Positions 51,151-60,024 of a stretch of DNA of 64,000 nucleotides are shown here, one piece after another; within the stretch, counting starts at the first letter, position 1, and the number at the start of each line of letters is the position of its first letter. The translations under genes were made by a program, and so were the position numbers. The DNA is from Prolixibacteraceae bacterium UBA1413 (lineage in GTDB: Bacteria; Bacteroidota; Bacteroidia; Bacteroidales; Prolixibacteraceae): assembly GCA_002304925.1 (NCBI GenBank), contig DBPT01000022.1, positions 43,822 through 107,821 of the forward strand, in the 5' to 3' direction. The notes under the pieces are model-generated. The model was given only the letters and a program-made list of their open reading frames with translations. It ran no database searches and was not told the DNA's origin.

Positions 51151-52273
51151 ATTTCTTTACCGAGAACCTGTAAATCGTTGATGATTTGAACTTTTTCCCG
51201 GGCACAATAACTGTGGAAGGAAACCCGGGCTGATTAGGGCTATCGGGATAATGCTGGCTCTCAAGGCAAAAGCCTGATCTGGATCTGAACTGTCTGCCCC
51301 CGGTTTCAGGCTGATTTTTATAAATAAGTCCGTTGCCGGTATAGAGCTGCATTGCCGGCTGATCGGTTATCATTTCCAGCATCCGGCCGCTGACAGGATC
51401 ATAAACCACGGCATCCACCTTTTCTTTATTGTCAAGGACGAAATTATGATCATATCCAGAAAAAACAGAACCCTCATATGTATCACCTACTCTGGATCCG
51501 AAAGTCCGGGCTGAGGTGAAATCAAAAGGGGTTCCTTTGACCGGGCGTATCTCCCCGGTAGGGATCTGCGTTGCATCTATGGGGGTATATTCAGATGCGT
51601 TAAGAGTCATCTCATGATCAAAAATATCCCCGGTCCCTGCACCATGCAGGTTGAAATATGCATGATTTGTTACGTTAATAACACTTTTCTTATCTGTCGA
51701 TGCGGTGTAAGCAATAATAACCTCATTCTTGTTGGTCCACGTGAAGACAACTTCCATATGAATGGTTCCCGGAAACCCTTCTTCCATATCAGGGCTCACA
51801 TAGGTGAACCTGACAGCAGGCTTATTTTTTTTATTTATCAGTTCAGCGTTCCATACCTTTGTGTGCCAGCCACGATTTCCTCCGTGAAGGGTATTGGGTT
51901 TGTTGTTAACAGGAAGATTATACTCCACTCCGTCAAGGGTGAATTTTCCGTCAGCGATCCTGTTAGCGTATCTTCCTACCGTTGCTCCGCCAAAAGAACC
52001 TCTTAATATCGATTCAAGATCATAAGAACCAAGAACAACATTATCCATTTTCCCGTTTTTATCAGGAATTTCAACTCCTACAATCCTTGCACCATAATTC
52101 GTGAGCTTCAGAATATTCCCTGCTTTGTTTTTAAGCGTAAAAAGATATACTTCTGAACCGTCATGAGGACCGAGAAGTTCTTTTTTGACAATACCGGCAT
52201 CTTCCCTTTGCGGATTGCTGAAGATCATTGAAAATGCGAAAATGGTTAAGGACAAATAATTCATGCTTCTCAT
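51149..52273 (-). CDS. galM: Aldose 1-epimerase, exported
   Basis: Interconverts alpha and beta anomers of hexoses or pentoses. The 374-residue protein begins with a signal peptide (MRSMNYLSLTIFAFSMIFS), so it probably acts in the periplasm. Mutarotase features are NLPVNNKPNTLHGGNRGWHTKVW (catalytic His region), VTNHAYFNLHGAG (second catalytic His) and the C-terminal CLESQHYPDSPNQPGFPS with the catalytic Glu. It is divergent from the GH8 gene, so the two may share a regulatory region (52274-52449) and act on the same released sugars. Confidence 0.92.
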   Translation of the reverse strand: MRSMNYLSLTIFAFSMIFSNPQREDAGIVKKELLGPHDGSEVYLFTLKNKAGNILKLTNYGARIVGVEIPDKNGKMDNVVLGSYDLESILRGSFGGATVGRYANRIADGKFTLDGVEYNLPVNNKPNTLHGGNRGWHTKVWNAELINKKNKPAVRFTYVSPDMEEGFPGTIHMEVVFTWTNKNEVIIAYTASTDKKSVINVTNHAYFNLHGAGTGDIFDHEMTLNASEYTPIDATQIPTGEIRPVKGTPFDFTSARTFGSRVGDTYEGSVFSGYDHNFVLDNKEKVDAVVYDPVSGRMLEMITDQPAMQLYTGNGLIYKNQPETGGRQFRSRSGFCLESQHYPDSPNQPGFPSTVIVPGKKFKSSTIYRFSVKK

Positions 52274-52449
52274 TTTTTATTCTCGTCAAATTTAATATAA
52301 AAGAGTACAGGGGCGATTTGCCTAAGAAGAAAGAAAGAAAGAAATAACAATGGATTCGGCCTCTTAAGAAAAATTTATACAGCTCTTTGAATTGTTAAAT
52401 CCGTAATGCTTATTTTTATCCGTTTATCACTGATCATAAATTTTACATA

Positions 52450-53763
52450 ATGAAGAGAATTCTTTGTTTAGGGGTATTGTTGTGTTCGTTGTTCAGTATT
52501 GGTTTCAGTCAGGGATTACCGGCCCGGGATGACTGCTTGAAGGATGTGAAAGACAAACGAGGTGTTATGAAGCCGTGGAAGAAAGGTTCCAGGTATACGG
52601 GCAAGTACCGTAATGTGTTCCAAGAGGCCGGTTACAATCAGGCTGCTATTGACGCAAAACTGGCCAAAGCCTGCTATGATATTTTCGAGGGACCCGGCAA
52701 GGTTTATTTTGAAGTAGGCGATTCGATGGCATATATCACTGATATGAAGAATCATGATATCCGCAGCGAAGGTCTCTCTTACGGATTGATGGTAGCTGTT
52801 CAGCTGAACAAGAAAGATGTTTTTGACCGTATCTGGAGATATTCAAAGAAATATATGCAACATCAGAGCGGCCCCCGCGAGGGATATTTTGCCTGGAACC
52901 TGAAGCCTGAGACCGGTGCTCAAAATGCTGCAGGATCAGCATCGGATGGTGAGTTTTATTTTGTCACAGCCCTGTTATTTGCATCCAATCGCTGGGGCAA
53001 CGACACAGGAATTGATTATTATGGTGAAGCCCGGAAAATACTTGATGCAATGTGGAGTAAAGACGGGACGGGCGGTGTAATGAATATCATTAATGTGGAG
53101 CATAAGCAGATCACTTTCGTGCCCGACAAAGGCGGGTACGGCTATACGGATCCTTCTTATCATCTGCCGGCTTTCTGGGAGGTATGGGCCGAATATGCCA
53201 ACGATGGCCATGAACAATTCTACAGGGATTGTGCCGATACCTCACGCGCATTTCTCCGGAGAGCCTGTAAATCTCCTACCGGATTAAATGCCGACCTGAC
53301 AGAATTCAGCGGAGATCCCAGAAAGCAAGGACGTATGGAGAGTGTTTTCCGTTTTGATTCATGGAGGGTACCGATGAATATTGCCATGGATTACTCCTGG
53401 TTTGCCAAGGACAAGAAGTGGCAAAAAGATTATGCCCGCAGGATCCAGAATTTCCTTTTCTGCAGGGGCATAGATACTTATGAAGACCAGTTCAACCTCG
53501 ATGGCACTTTGCCTGAATGGGTGCTTCCTGCCGGGAGAGTCCGGAAACTGCGTCACTCACTGGGACTGGTGTCAACAGCAGGAGCCGCATCACTTATGGG
53601 AACCCAGGCAAAGAGCTGGAAATTTGTGGATGCTGTATGGAACGCAAAGCTCGAACCCTATGAAGACGGTTATTTTGATCCCTATTATGATGGGCTGCTC
53701 TATCTCTTCAGCCTTATGCACCTGAGCGGAAATTACCGTTATATCACCCCGGATATGAAATAA
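52450..53763 (+). CDS. Glycoside hydrolase family 8, probable reducing-end xylose-releasing exo-oligoxylanase
   Basis: A 437-residue exported (alpha/alpha)6-barrel enzyme with signal peptide MKRILCLGVLLCSLFSIGFS. The GH8 general acid is Glu107 in DIRSEGLSYGLM and a further active-site Asp is Asp166 in GSASDGEFYF. The N-terminal KKGSRYTGKYRNVFQEAGY and PAFWEVWAEYA blocks resemble Rex-type enzymes, which trim xylose from the reducing end of xylo-oligosaccharides, rather than chitosanases or cellulases. It faces the GH43 gene (40 nt between stops) and diverges from the epimerase gene. Confidence 0.88.
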   Translation: MKRILCLGVLLCSLFSIGFSQGLPARDDCLKDVKDKRGVMKPWKKGSRYTGKYRNVFQEAGYNQAAIDAKLAKACYDIFEGPGKVYFEVGDSMAYITDMKNHDIRSEGLSYGLMVAVQLNKKDVFDRIWRYSKKYMQHQSGPREGYFAWNLKPETGAQNAAGSASDGEFYFVTALLFASNRWGNDTGIDYYGEARKILDAMWSKDGTGGVMNIINVEHKQITFVPDKGGYGYTDPSYHLPAFWEVWAEYANDGHEQFYRDCADTSRAFLRRACKSPTGLNADLTEFSGDPRKQGRMESVFRFDSWRVPMNIAMDYSWFAKDKKWQKDYARRIQNFLFCRGIDTYEDQFNLDGTLPEWVLPAGRVRKLRHSLGLVSTAGAASLMGTQAKSWKFVDAVWNAKLEPYEDGYFDPYYDGLLYLFSLMHLSGNYRYITPDMK

Positions 53764-53803
53764 AGCTTATGCAAAAAGGGTCGGTCTTGCCCAGCTCTCC
53801 AAA

Positions 53804-55918
53804 TTACCGGGCCTCCGGGGTCAGCCCAAACACAACCCTGTATGTTTTGATTATTCCCTTGTAATCAAATCGCACAACAGCGGTTCCGGTTTTCGATTCA
53901 GCCTGGGTTACAGCCACTTTGACATCCTTATCGCTTGCTGAGGCAGTTACGAAAGGCAGCCCGGTTGTCCCTGAAGGAATCTGATAAGCAGCTTCATAAA
54001 GGTCATAGCCGGTAATCCCGTTGGCATTCGTTGACCTGACCGGAGTGGCCGGCAGATCAAGTTCAACTCCGTTGACCCTGATGCTTACAGCAGGGGTAAC
54101 CGGACGGACGATTTTCTTTTTCTTCGAGCTAAATCCCAGTCCGGATAAATCGAAAAGAGCACCCTGATCAGAACCCTCGGCAACAAGGAAAATCGCATGC
54201 TTCTTGTCGAGCTTATCAACAAATGCTGAAACGTCGGTAGTGAATTTTGTTATTCCCTGTGCGGAATTTGCAGGCACCACTATTTCACCGATCTTTCTGC
54301 CTTTCCACGTAGTATTATCCCAGGGTCCGTCCAGCCAGACACTGACCTTAAATTCCTCTTTTGTCTTTGGCGTCAGAAACAGGTTAAATGCCGTTTTATT
54401 CCTGCGACTTGTCCCCTTGAAGGCTTTCAACCCTTTCTTGTCTTTATCAAGCCCTCCAAATCCAAAGTACTTGTATCCTATAATATGACCGTTTTCCACA
54501 TTTGTTATGGGCATATCGTTAGCCCATATATCCCAGGAATCCTGCTGGCTGTTAGTATTTGAAAGATAGCACGCATATCCTGCAGAGTAATATTTATAGG
54601 GATCGAGGCCGTAAATGTGGAAGCCTTCCGAAGTTACTTCTGCTCCGGTATATTCTTTTCCCTGGCTATCCTTTGCGGACCAGGTATTATCTTCAGCATA
54701 CGGGTCATATCCCCTGATGGTGACCTTTCCGCCTTCTGCCACCGGTTTTTCATCCCATTTAACCGTTACCGGGGCCACCATCGGCTGACGCGTGTAACCG
54801 TAACCCCTTGGCGCCCTGTGATAAAACACATACCACTGGTCGTTGATCAGTTCGATGCTGCCGTGGGTATTGTGTCCTGAATAACTCGTCTTAAGTGTTG
54901 AGCCATCCCTGTCGGGCACCGGAGCGCGCGAGTCGACAAGAACCCCGCCGCTTTTCCATGGGCCCAGCGGAGAGTCGCCATAGGCATAACGCAATGCCGA
55001 GTTGGTACTGCTCAGCCCGTATTCAGGGCCTGAATATCCGCTGTAAACCCATACATATTTATTCCCGATCCTGCGAATTGAAGCGGCCTCGAAGAAGTTG
55101 AACGAGCCAAGATCCTGATCCTGATAGACGCTGGGATAAACGGTACCTTCCGGATCCCTGATGACCCCGTATCTGGAGCTGGCAGGAATGAAATAACCGA
55201 TGGACTTGGTCCCTGGCCTGAGCGAATACATGGTGTTCTGATCGAGCTGACCGGCTGAGGACCTTTGGAATCCCCAGAATCCGTAAGCTCTGAAGCCAAT
55301 CTCATAATCAGGATCCTCCGGATCGGTTATGTATTCAATAAATACTGCCGGGTCGAATCCCATGATACTGCCCGGAACTGTTCTCATTCCGTCGTCAGTC
55401 AGGTTGATGGGTGTAAACGGACCGTCGGGACGGCTTCCTTTGGCCACCATGGCTTCTCTGTTCCAGCCACGGCTATGAGGGTACAGGTAGTATTCTTTTG
55501 TACCGTCTCTTTTCTTCACCTCAACCAGGTCGGGGGCGTACATAACATCCCACTGGCCATCAACAGGATAGGTGAAAATGGGTCCCTCATCACGCCAGTC
55601 AGACAACTCCTCCACTGGTGCTGACCAGGCTCTGATGTCAGGTCCGCAATAACTCCTGAACCTGACATCGTGCGAACCGATAATATAGATACGGTATTTC
55701 CCGGGATTGTCGGGATCTTCAAAAACACGAGGCTCACCGTCGGGAAGATGTTCCCATAACGGCAGATATGGATTTCCTGCAGTATGATGAGTTAATTTGG
55801 TTACCTGAGTGCCGTTTTTCGATTGATTATTGTCTCCGCTGGATTCTTCTATCGAAAACAGAAACACAAATAACAAAATTACCTGTGACCTTTTCAAAAC
55901 AGATAAGACTTTCTTCAT
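53804..55918 (-). CDS. Glycoside hydrolase family 43 protein with C-terminal accessory domains
   Basis: A 704-residue exported enzyme from the ATG at 55918 (MKKVLSVLKRSQVILLFVFLFS); a longer frame to 56203 crosses a repeat and has no signal, so it is rejected. The five-bladed propeller starts at NPYLPLWEHLPDGEPRVFEDP (residues 49-69, candidate base Asp60), with YAPDLVEV, FEAASIRRIGNKYVWVYSG and HGSIELINDQWYVFYHR (candidate His metal-site region). After about residue 475 comes a jelly-roll, CBM6-like segment (KYYSAGYACYLSN; KVSVWLDGPWDNTTWKGRKIG) and an Ig-like tail. Likely an arabinofuranosidase or xylosidase. The convergent GH8 neighbour suggests arabinoxylan oligosaccharides. Confidence 0.85.
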   Translation of the reverse strand: MKKVLSVLKRSQVILLFVFLFSIEESSGDNNQSKNGTQVTKLTHHTAGNPYLPLWEHLPDGEPRVFEDPDNPGKYRIYIIGSHDVRFRSYCGPDIRAWSAPVEELSDWRDEGPIFTYPVDGQWDVMYAPDLVEVKKRDGTKEYYLYPHSRGWNREAMVAKGSRPDGPFTPINLTDDGMRTVPGSIMGFDPAVFIEYITDPEDPDYEIGFRAYGFWGFQRSSAGQLDQNTMYSLRPGTKSIGYFIPASSRYGVIRDPEGTVYPSVYQDQDLGSFNFFEAASIRRIGNKYVWVYSGYSGPEYGLSSTNSALRYAYGDSPLGPWKSGGVLVDSRAPVPDRDGSTLKTSYSGHNTHGSIELINDQWYVFYHRAPRGYGYTRQPMVAPVTVKWDEKPVAEGGKVTIRGYDPYAEDNTWSAKDSQGKEYTGAEVTSEGFHIYGLDPYKYYSAGYACYLSNTNSQQDSWDIWANDMPITNVENGHIIGYKYFGFGGLDKDKKGLKAFKGTSRRNKTAFNLFLTPKTKEEFKVSVWLDGPWDNTTWKGRKIGEIVVPANSAQGITKFTTDVSAFVDKLDKKHAIFLVAEGSDQGALFDLSGLGFSSKKKKIVRPVTPAVSIRVNGVELDLPATPVRSTNANGITGYDLYEAAYQIPSGTTGLPFVTASASDKDVKVAVTQAESKTGTAVVRFDYKGIIKTYRVVFGLTPEAR

Positions 55919-56260
55919 TTTTGATCTTTTTATTGCATTTATGACCTGAAAAGTTGCAGAAAACCCGGGTAATGACAGAATCTTTGACCTGATCTCCGGA
56001 TTACAAAAATAAGGTTTCTTTTCGCTGATCAGCGAAGCAAAACGTTTTTGTGGTAATAATTTGCAAATTGAATCAGATAAAGCAATATTCTTTCCAGGAA
56101 TTGAAACTCCCCGCTGCAGAGAAGTGGGGAAACGAATTCCGCGAAACCGGGATAATTTCGACGGGTTCCAGCACCGGATTAGCCATTGGCAGAGACCTGG
56201 CATTCATGCTTACCTGGCCAAAAGAACGGATATAGCCATTGCGTTCGCCGGAATTCATAT
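55919..56260. other. 342-bp gap between GH43 and the propeller gene
   Basis: The gap is upstream of GH43 and downstream of the PQQ-like gene on the minus strand. It carries the 67-bp dispersed repeat copy B at 56191-56257. The rest has no convincing coding sequence; short frames across it are not conserved-looking. Confidence 0.5.
56191..56257. repeat. 67-bp dispersed repeat, copy B, just after the propeller gene stop
   Basis: The counterpart of 41621-41687 in the same orientation. It lies 3 nt from the end of the minus-strand PQQ-like gene (stop at 56261-56263). The 12-bp palindrome of copy A is disturbed here (GGCATTCATGCT). Weaker similarity extends upstream (GCCATTG and ACCGG blocks). 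Confidence 0.75.
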
Positions 56261-57472
56261 TTATCGGATCTTATAGGCAATCAGTGCCATCCCTCGTGGA
56301 ACATACAGAACCCCCTCATGGATAACGGGATGTGCCCAATGCGCTCCGCTTCCTTGCTGGATTGTCATCCGGCTAACGATGTTAAAGCCTGATGGTTCCG
56401 GTTTGACAAGAGCTATCTCGCCCTTCTCGCTACAACAATAAAGCATCCCGTCGGCAGCGATCACAGGGCCCATAAAGAGGTCGCGTGAGGAGTACATTTT
56501 TTCGCCGGTGTCCCAGTTGTAGCACTGCCATGAAGGATCGTTATGCCCCGAACCATATATATAGCCGTTCACGAGGACGGCGGCCCCCATGCGACAGTCG
56601 AAGGATTGGTTGAACCACCGTTTCGTCACTGAGGTTCCGTCAGGACTTAAGTTGAGCATTATTGCCCCCATGCCATAACCGCTCAAACAGAAAAGGAGAC
56701 CATCTTTATAAATAGGTGTATTCTGATGTTCGAGGCGGAGGTTTGCCCACGGGTAAGACCAGAGGAGATTCCCGTTACTGATGTCAATACCCAGTATATA
56801 TGATTCGGTGTGTGTAACAAGGATGTGGCGTGCAGGAAGCTTTATCAGCTGAGGTGTGCAATAAGCGGCCTTCTCCCCCTTGCCCGGGCAAGTCCAGATC
56901 AGGCTGCCTGTGAAACGATTCAAAGCCACAACATTATTTTTTTTCCCGCCGGGAGTGGCGTACAACCTGTCGCCATCAACGACAATTGTCTCGTTATAGC
57001 CATAGCGGTTGATCACTCCGTCAAAATCCCGTGTAAGCTCTTTGCTCCACCTGACAGAACCGTCTTTTGTGTTCATGCACACAAGCTTTCCGATACCGCT
57101 GAGCATGTACAGCAAATCTCCGGCAACTGTTACTGAAGAGCGGGTACCCGGATATCTGTCAGTATATTCGGTGCCATATTTTGCTTTCCATACCAGTTTT
57201 CCCGACATGTCAAGCTTAAAAATATAGCCCTGGTCTCCCAGCATGGTAGGGATATAAATATATCCACCGTAAAATGTGGGAGATGCAAAACCCACTCCCA
57301 GTTGTTCAAATGACCATAGTATTTCGGGTCCGTTTTCCGGCCAGTTTTTGAGTAATCCCTTATCAGGGTAACTACCATCGGCCGAAGGCCCCCTCCACCT
57401 GGTAGCTTCCTGGGGTGAAGCAGAAGTTATCCAGGTTGAAATCATAATCATTATCAGAAAGGCTCTTTTCAT
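56261..57472 (-). CDS. PQQ-binding-like beta-propeller repeat protein, exported
   Basis: A 403-residue secreted protein with signal peptide MKRAFLIMIMISTWITSASPQ. From residue 24 (TRWRGPSADGSYPD, a start typical of this family) it consists of seven to eight W-motif blades such as YIFKLDMSGKLVWKAKYG, VCMNTKDGSVRWSKEL, VALNRFTGSLIWTCPG and LGIDISNGNLLWSYPW. These blades are structural; real PQQ binding is not implied. It lies behind GH43 on the same strand, with 342 bp between, so it may be an accessory of the xylan-type locus. Confidence 0.85.
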   Translation of the reverse strand: MKRAFLIMIMISTWITSASPQEATRWRGPSADGSYPDKGLLKNWPENGPEILWSFEQLGVGFASPTFYGGYIYIPTMLGDQGYIFKLDMSGKLVWKAKYGTEYTDRYPGTRSSVTVAGDLLYMLSGIGKLVCMNTKDGSVRWSKELTRDFDGVINRYGYNETIVVDGDRLYATPGGKKNNVVALNRFTGSLIWTCPGKGEKAAYCTPQLIKLPARHILVTHTESYILGIDISNGNLLWSYPWANLRLEHQNTPIYKDGLLFCLSGYGMGAIMLNLSPDGTSVTKRWFNQSFDCRMGAAVLVNGYIYGSGHNDPSWQCYNWDTGEKMYSSRDLFMGPVIAADGMLYCCSEKGEIALVKPEPSGFNIVSRMTIQQGSGAHWAHPVIHEGVLYVPRGMALIAYKIR

Positions 57473-57569
57473 AATTTCATTTTATAAAAGCGAACAATAT
57501 ACTTAATAATATTGCTTTGGAAAAATCACTGTTAGCATTCGCAATAATGCCAGAACGAAACGGAAGTAG

Positions 57570-58302
57570 TATTTCATTCCCGGCAAACAAACACCGGGTG
57601 ATTTCGAGATCATTCATTCCGGGATCGTTTCCTGTTCATATGCATTCTTTTATTCCTTCAAGTTCTTTAATTTGGCCAGTGTATATGATGACTTTAACAA
57701 TGGCGGAGGTCCAGGTAGCCCGTCTCAGTCATTCCGTCCACTTTCCGCAGGTGAAACTCAAAAATTGAAAAATGTCCAAATAGAGTTATCTGAAGATTGT
57801 GCTAACAAAAAAAATCGTGAATGAAGTGTGGAATGGCCTCAATTTTAATGTAGATGGCTCTATTTCCAATCCAGCTGAGTACAATTGTGCAATCAATACT
57901 ATTACTTTCAAAAGTGGTTCTAGTATCAATAAGAATGCCATCCTTGAGGAACTCTTTCATGCCTACCAAAACACCATTTATCCTGAAGGTACATGTCAGT
58001 ACCATTTGGGCACGCCCGGTTATACCAATATCGAGTTCGAGGCCAAGGTTTTCAAGGATATCTATTCGAAATTATATGGTGGTATGACTAGTGGAAATGT
58101 CAACTTTCCCCCTTTATTATTTGATGAATACGAAACTTGGATAACCAACAATGCTTATGAGGGAATTACCCAAGCCTTCAGGGAGCAGTATAACACCATG
58201 CTAGGATACTTCAATGAGTATAACTCATTTTACGGAGGTTACCTGTTGCCTGGCTTTGGTTCCCCAAATGCCATGATTCAATCCAAGGTCGATTGTAACT
58301 AA
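57570..58302 (+). pseudogene. 5'-truncated, frameshifted effector-like gene with an EELFHAYQ motif
   Basis: An open frame without ATG starts after a TAG at 57567 and encodes VYDDFNNGGGPGSPSQSF and ETQKLKNVQIELSEDCANKK, stopping at 57824. At a run of eight A (57807-57814) the reading continues in the next frame as IVNEVWNGLNFNVDGS to 58302, including ILEELFHAYQ and NIEFEAKVFKDIY. One base fewer in the A-run would fuse both. The second half resembles Bacteroidota effector C-termini with HELFHAYQ-type (HExxH) metallopeptidase motifs, but here the first His is Glu. The lack of a start and the Gly/Pro/Ser linker suggest the tail of a larger secreted toxin-like protein. Confidence 0.55.
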
Positions 58303-58315
58303 AACGAGAATAAAA

Positions 58316-58804
58316 ATGAAAACAACAACATTAAAACCCAGATTGTCAGGATTGCCGGCAAAGCTCAGCCTTTTTGCTACAATATTCCTTTTGGCACTAT
58401 CAGGCTCAACACAAAGCGTTTGGGAAGCATCGGAGGTAAAGGCAGGAGAAACGGTTTTTTTTGTTGATAAAATTGATAAGCATTTGTCCGTCAGGAATAG
58501 CAACTATATCGAGCCCATGAATACCAGGGATCAGTACAACTGGGATGCGTTAGAATTTTCTTACGTCAGTATGATCTCGCACGATCCCTTCCTTGAGGCA
58601 TTTAAACAGTCTTTTACGGCCGGCAGGCTAAAACAACTTGCCACATTAAAAGATAATGTTACCGTAATATTTGATGTTGATGAAAAGGGCCAAATCCTTG
58701 GTGTACATTTCTTATTACTTAAAGAAACAACCATTTTGCCTGAAGAGTTGGAAATGCTTGAACGGGAGATGTTATCCAGGGTCAAATTTGTTGTTATCGG
58801 GTAG
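58316..58804 (+). CDS. Small exported hypothetical protein following the effector-like gene
   Basis: A 162-residue protein, ATG at 58316, 13 nt after the pseudogene stop. It has a likely signal peptide (hydrophobic residues 17-32, SLFATIFLLALSGSTQ). The C-terminal half, VTVIFDVDEKGQILGVHFLLLKE and a helix LPEELEMLEREMLSRVKF, faintly resembles TonB C-terminal-like folds. I do not recognise the family. Its position directly behind an effector-like gene would suit an immunity or accessory protein, but that is a guess. It is AT-rich like the rest of this stretch. Confidence 0.6.
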   Translation: MKTTTLKPRLSGLPAKLSLFATIFLLALSGSTQSVWEASEVKAGETVFFVDKIDKHLSVRNSNYIEPMNTRDQYNWDALEFSYVSMISHDPFLEAFKQSFTAGRLKQLATLKDNVTVIFDVDEKGQILGVHFLLLKETTILPEELEMLEREMLSRVKFVVIG

Positions 58805-58943
58805 AAACTCGAAGGAATGTTTTTTCATAGAGTTTCAATTTGGGTCTTTTTCTCTGAGGTTCTGAATGTTGAAATCCGTCCTTTTCGTTATTCGGTAAAC
58901 CTTAAAAACAGCTACCAGGAATAGGATTTGAAAAAACGTTTAT

Positions 58944-58972
58944 TATGGTTACCCAAATTTTGGGTAACCATA
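58944..58972. repeat. Perfect 29-bp palindrome
   Basis: Fourteen-base arms (TATGGTTACCCAAA and its exact complement) are separated by a single T. It lies 140 nt after the small exported protein gene and has no T-run directly after it, so it is a weak terminator candidate. It could equally be a dimer-protein binding site or the trace of a mobile element. Confidence 0.75.
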
Positions 58973-59146
58973 CCTTTAAAACCATAAGAAAATCACTTGC
59001 TTATTGTTAGCCAAGCTCCCATATCATTCGGTCATATGCTAATGTTATGCCAGGTGCTTACTCATTTCAGCTCATTTGGCTATCTCCCTGGTAACACGAA
59101 TAGTAAAAACCCTTAAACGGCAATTGCGCATATCGGTGAACGTTGA

Positions 59147-59484
<338 letters not shown>

Positions 59485-59612
59485 GCAGGTGAAAAGTGGC
59501 TGGAAGAGGGACGAGTTACACATCAATACAAAAAGGTTCAGTAATGTTTCAGTAGTATCATAAAAAAACTTTGTAATCTTCTGATAAAAAGTTAATTACA
59601 AAGGTTTCTTTG

Positions 59613-59696
59613 TACCCGGAGGGGGACTTGAACCCCCACAGCCGTTATGGCCAAAGGATTTTAAGTCCTTCGTGTCTACCATTCCACCATCCGGGC
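59613..59696 (-). tRNA. tRNA-Leu (anticodon UAA)
   Basis: On the minus strand the sequence begins GCCCGGATGGTGGAATGG and folds with acceptor arms GCCCGGA/TCCGGGT, an anticodon stem-loop GGACTTAAAATCC with anticodon TAA, a class II variable arm (TGGCCATAACGGCTG) and the T-arm GGGGGTTCAAGTCCCCC. The CCA end is not fully encoded. It lies on the edge of the AT-rich decayed region, with its 3' end facing it. Confidence 0.95.
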
Positions 59697-59757
59697 AGCT
59701 AAAACTCCGGAAATCGGATTTAGGATTTCGGAATCAAAAATGAACATATAAAACAAA

Positions 59758-59787
59758 TAAAGCGTAAAATTTTGGTTTTACGCTTTA
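59758..59787 (-). terminator. Hairpin terminator between tRNA-Gly and tRNA-Leu
   Basis: Twelve-base perfect arms (TAAAGCGTAAAA and complement) with a 6-nt loop start 2 nt after the tRNA-Gly CCA end. On the minus strand TTTGTTTTAT follows. This would limit read-through from tRNA-Gly into tRNA-Leu. Confidence 0.75.
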
Positions 59788-59789
59788 TG

Positions 59790-59865
<76 letters not shown>

Positions 59866-60024
59866 AATCATATCCGGTTTTAGCCGGTGTATAAGAACAT
59901 TTTTTCTTCGCGATGCAAATATAAATCATTTTTATTTCTCACCAAACAATCAAAAAAAAATTCCGATAGCCATGGGTATCGTCTCAGAATCTGACGTTGG
60001 GCATGGGGTTCGCTGAAGGAAAGG

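Noticed and set aside
57517..57768. Open frame of 83 codons after the propeller gene
   Set aside because: It starts at a non-ATG codon, and another frame in the same DNA encodes the effector-like segment with better protein character.
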